Positions 60,675 to 64,000 of a stretch of DNA of 64,000 nucleotides are shown in pieces. How positions within the stretch are numbered: position 1 is the first letter of the stretch; each line of letters opens with the position of its first letter. The stretch comes from Branchiostoma floridae. Its lineage: Eukaryota; Chordata; Leptocardii; Amphioxiformes; Branchiostomatidae. Location of the stretch: contig NC_049983.1 of NCBI RefSeq assembly GCF_000003815.2, positions 19,378,217 through 19,442,216 on the forward strand. The letters are read 5' to 3'. A program made the translations under genes and the position numbers. Under the pieces are notes generated by a model. That model did no database searches, was not told the origin of the DNA, and worked only from the letters and a program-made list of their open reading frames with translations.

Positions 60675-63600
60675 AACTCCAATTTAGGGTTCGTAAAGAA
60701 ACTGGTGAAAGTTCTGGTAAATGTTCTTTAAGAGAAGTCCTTCCTATTTATGTTAGCAGAATATTCTGGCAGGAGCACTGCCCTCAGGCTACCTCTGTCC
60801 TCAAATGAACCATGGATTACTTCTATTAGATTCTTCCAGTAGTTGATCGCCTTAAGCCAAGTCTTCCTTCAAAAAGTCACTGTTGTTTGAACCGTTTTCT
60901 TTGATAAGTTCCTCATTATCTTCCATTTGTGCATATAGACTGTATGTAGCCAAAGGCAGCTTGATCAGTTAAATGAAAAAGGAGTGCTTTACTTTCATTT
61001 GCAGTTGTTGGGCTCTTGCCATACACCGGTGTGCACATGACCTTGTCAATGAACTACAGGGGAGAAACTTTACAAGGGATTTTGCTGGGCAGTTGAACTG
61101 TTGCCAGAAAGTGTGTTTTACTTCAATTTATAATGGTTGATTTTTGCAATGGCATAATGTTTGACAGGAACTGTATATACATGCCTGAGGCATACTTTAT
61201 AGACCACATTTGTCATATGACTGTGGGAAAGGTAATGGTTTATAGGAAGTTGTTAGGGCTAGGTTGAGACAAAAGTCTTAGACACAAATATTTACTTAGA
61301 AGACAAGAGAATATTAATTACAACTGTTCTCTAAGGGTAATTTCATGGGTTTTGGACAAGATATTCTTCTTATTTCATTAGGTCTCTAATTATATAATTA
61401 CGTTAAATGTAATATGCTTTATTTTTGCCATAGATTTTCAGTATACTGTTCCCATTACTTACAAACACTAAAGATCTATTAACAAGCATAGGCAGTAAAG
61501 TTATGATATCCATTCTTCAAAGACCACCATAAGACTCACATACTTACTTTATCCTTTACAATACCTCTTGGGTTCTCCCGTAATTGATGAAGTGCATTTT
61601 CTTGTTTGCTAGTTAACCTTGGATGGAGCCAGTTTATAAAGATGACCTCCAAGATCGAGATGAACAGCTGGCAGGAAAAATGACTGGTGACCTCCATTAC
61701 TGAACTCTAGCAGGGGGCAGCTGAACTTGGACAGCCTACCATTCATCGCTGATAAACTACCCACATCCCACTAATGATGCTTTATGGTCCGAAATAGTAA
61801 GTATTCAGAGTCACGTCTCTGTGTAACCAGCCTATTCGTCATGCCGCAAATGTTAGCAAAGGCTTTCAGAGGTTACCATACATGTCAGTTCTCACTACCA
61901 GAGGAATTCATCATCTAATTTGTGTCCCTAGTTGGAACACGGGAATTCTTAATGACGAAACTCAGTCTACATAAAGCCTCTCCTAGGCTTTTAATGTTAT
62001 GTGGCAACCAAAGTCACTGGTCCATGAAATAACGAATATACTGGAATTTTGATGGCTGAGCTAATCAATGTACCCGTTCCAGACACCATAACTCTGTGAT
62101 TCATGTGGCCATGTCCAAGTAAAGGTTGACCCTGATAAACATTGAGGCTTTCTTCAGCTGAATTAAGGATACCTTGCATCATGGATGATGGAAAGACATT
62201 CAAGTTGATGTGAAAATCTGTTGATGTTAAAATCTGTACATACGTTCATCATCATCAACCTTGCCACATATCAGTCAATGTATACTGAGGTAGCTGCTGA
62301 AGTTTTGGACAAAGAAGCATCATGTTGAACCTGGTTTCTTTTGAGTAAGTCTTGGGATCGAGTGTAAAGCGTTACGGCACCAAAAGACCCTTTTTGTGTT
62401 CTTGAATGTTTGAGTCATTACAAAACATTTAACTGTTGGACTTTTTTCAACAACTGCTGTGGATGTAACAGCAACTGTGTAGCCATCTGTTTTTATGAAG
62501 GTCCATTTTAGTTACCCTCTTTGTTGTCAAATTGCCCCCTTTTATCATTTGTGTTAATGTAGTTGTGAAAAATGTATTTTTTGTTTATATACAGGCTATC
62601 AACTGATACAGGAATCATGTGGCAAAGAATACATAATACTTTTCGCTACTAATCTTCACAAGCAAATGGTTAGATGCAAATAACATAATGACCTTCAATC
62701 TCAAGTGTCTCTTATCTCACAGCTGTTACTTTACAACTCACCTCTGACAACAATGGTTGGAATAGTTTATTCATCAATTTGTTACTTACATACAATAGCT
62801 ACCATATAATATCTGCATTCATCAGACAAAACATTACACCCTCATGTGACATTTTAGGTTTTAGCTGCAAGTCATGGTTTACTGCCTTCAGTACATGCCA
62901 ATTGTGGGCTAATCTTCAAAGAGAATTTTAGATGATCACCTCAACCTTTAAACTGCTTAGGGACAAGTTTAGGGCTGTCTGCTTGTCAAGTCCATCCATC
63001 TGAGGCTGATCCGTAATCCCCAGGCAACCATCCCTGTCAGCTAAGGTCAGCCGAGAAGAAAAGTTGTCACGGAAGCCTCGACACCAAAACTTTCCTATCA
63101 TTAATCTTCTTTGTAGTGGATCTTGGGCGGGACCTTCAAATTTTGTCTTGCAGTAATGTCTGGTGCCTCTGGCTAAGTGTTTGTCATATATCCTTTAGCA
63201 TTTCAAACTTATAACTTATGGTATTTGTGTCAGGGTTGCACAAAAGGACTGGGTCATACAGAAAACTCAAACTGGTACAAAGTGCTGCTTTCTTGCTTGC
63301 GGCTACGAGAAAGAATGGGAGTTAAAAACATATCATGCCACGTCATGCCACTACCAGTGGACTAGCCCTACACTTTTGTGGCCATGTGTGATGCAAGAGC
63401 CTTAGAAACAGAGATGAGCATTACCCTATTCACCAATTATAGGATTTTTGAAAACTAACTTTGGGATGATAGATTTTTTTTTACATAGAAATAATACTAT
63501 TGATAGTCTCTGTTGGTAGGCTAAAAAGGCTTTAGAAAACCTTTTGGAAATATTTTATTTCCTTGTCGACTCTTGTCACAAAGACAATAAATATGTTTGA

Positions 63601-64000
63601 AGTCATGATCATAAGAACTGATTGAATACACCTAAGGGTCTGATCACAACACATTACTGAAAAGTCTTGTGTGCAGATGTGTGTACCTTGGAGAGTGAGT
63701 AAAAATGACGTATACCAAAAAGTTGTTTGAAACAATCCTGTCATGTTTGTGAAATAATCCCTTCTGGTTTATTCCAGTTGCAGGGCCAGTTTCTGCTACA
63801 GGAAGGGACACACAAGATGTCAAACTTATTTCTTTCTGCATGCTTTCATACAATTGTAAGTGCTAACATGATAAGATAAAGTTAACATAAAGCAATTACA
63901 ATAGCCTTACTTCCTCTAAATCTCATAATACTTACTTCAACAGAAATCACTGCTATTTATATGACCTGTTGTTATTGAATATTGGAAAAGTAAATTATTA
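60675..64000. other. non-coding stretch to the end of the window
   Basis: Only short frames without domains. A GC-balanced patch near 61610-61760 is not coding in any obvious frame. Confidence 0.4.

Noticed and set aside
60497-60808. 103-codon open frame
   Set aside because: It runs through the Penelope-like repeat fragment and is not a host gene.
1-64000. CRISPR arrays, operons, prophage or bacterial defence systems
   Set aside because: The DNA is clearly eukaryotic. The only regular array (30540-31384) is a minisatellite with long, diverged units and no repeat-spacer pattern.

Overview
The window looks like animal genomic DNA, most likely from a lancelet (Branchiostoma or a close relative). 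Three things point that way. There is a single long coding exon for a chordate-type LINGO receptor. The rest is AT-rich, gene-poor sequence. It is dotted with tRNA-derived SINEs, short inverted-repeat DNA elements, CR1-like and Penelope-like retroelement debris and microsatellites. The species is an inference; no organism-specific marker can be proved from the sequence alone. A 100-base run of N (56541-56640) marks an assembly gap.

The one gene I can support is at 5218-7065 on the + strand. It is an uninterrupted 615-codon reading frame with a signal peptide, LRRNT cap, twelve leucine-rich repeats, LRRCT cap, one Ig domain, a transmembrane helix and a short tail with an EYV motif. This is the architecture, length and intron-free coding layout of vertebrate LINGO proteins. 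A possible splice acceptor lies just upstream, and a poly(A) signal candidate lies about 510 bases after the stop.

Layout: 1-310 holds the decayed 3' end of a non-LTR retrotransposon. 520-1100 is a dispersed repeat with a second copy near 50330-50850. 4000-5217 is the 5' flank of LINGO. From 7.6 kb to 26.9 kb there is no convincing gene, only a microsatellite and one DNA element (11627-11928). 26913-27410 is a recent direct duplication. 30540-31384 is a minisatellite of about five units, each carrying a motif that matches the RE1/NRSE site bound by the neuronal repressor REST. 34-35 kb holds two terminal-inverted-repeat elements, one of them flanked by TTAA. 40-43 kb is a nest of SINEs, inverted repeats and Penelope-like fragments. 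48.6 kb is a long ACT microsatellite. 54276 is an isolated perfect 17-base RE1 core. 57.9-58.3 kb has two palindromic structures. 60.6 kb is another copy of the Penelope-like fragment.

The most interesting signal is the cluster of RE1-like motifs around a neural-type receptor gene. It may reflect REST-type neuronal silencing in a non-vertebrate chordate, or it may be a repeat that contains an RE1-like inverted arm by chance. Most other open frames are short, lack domains and read as chance. A few exon-like stretches with splice signals are listed as weak candidates in the findings.
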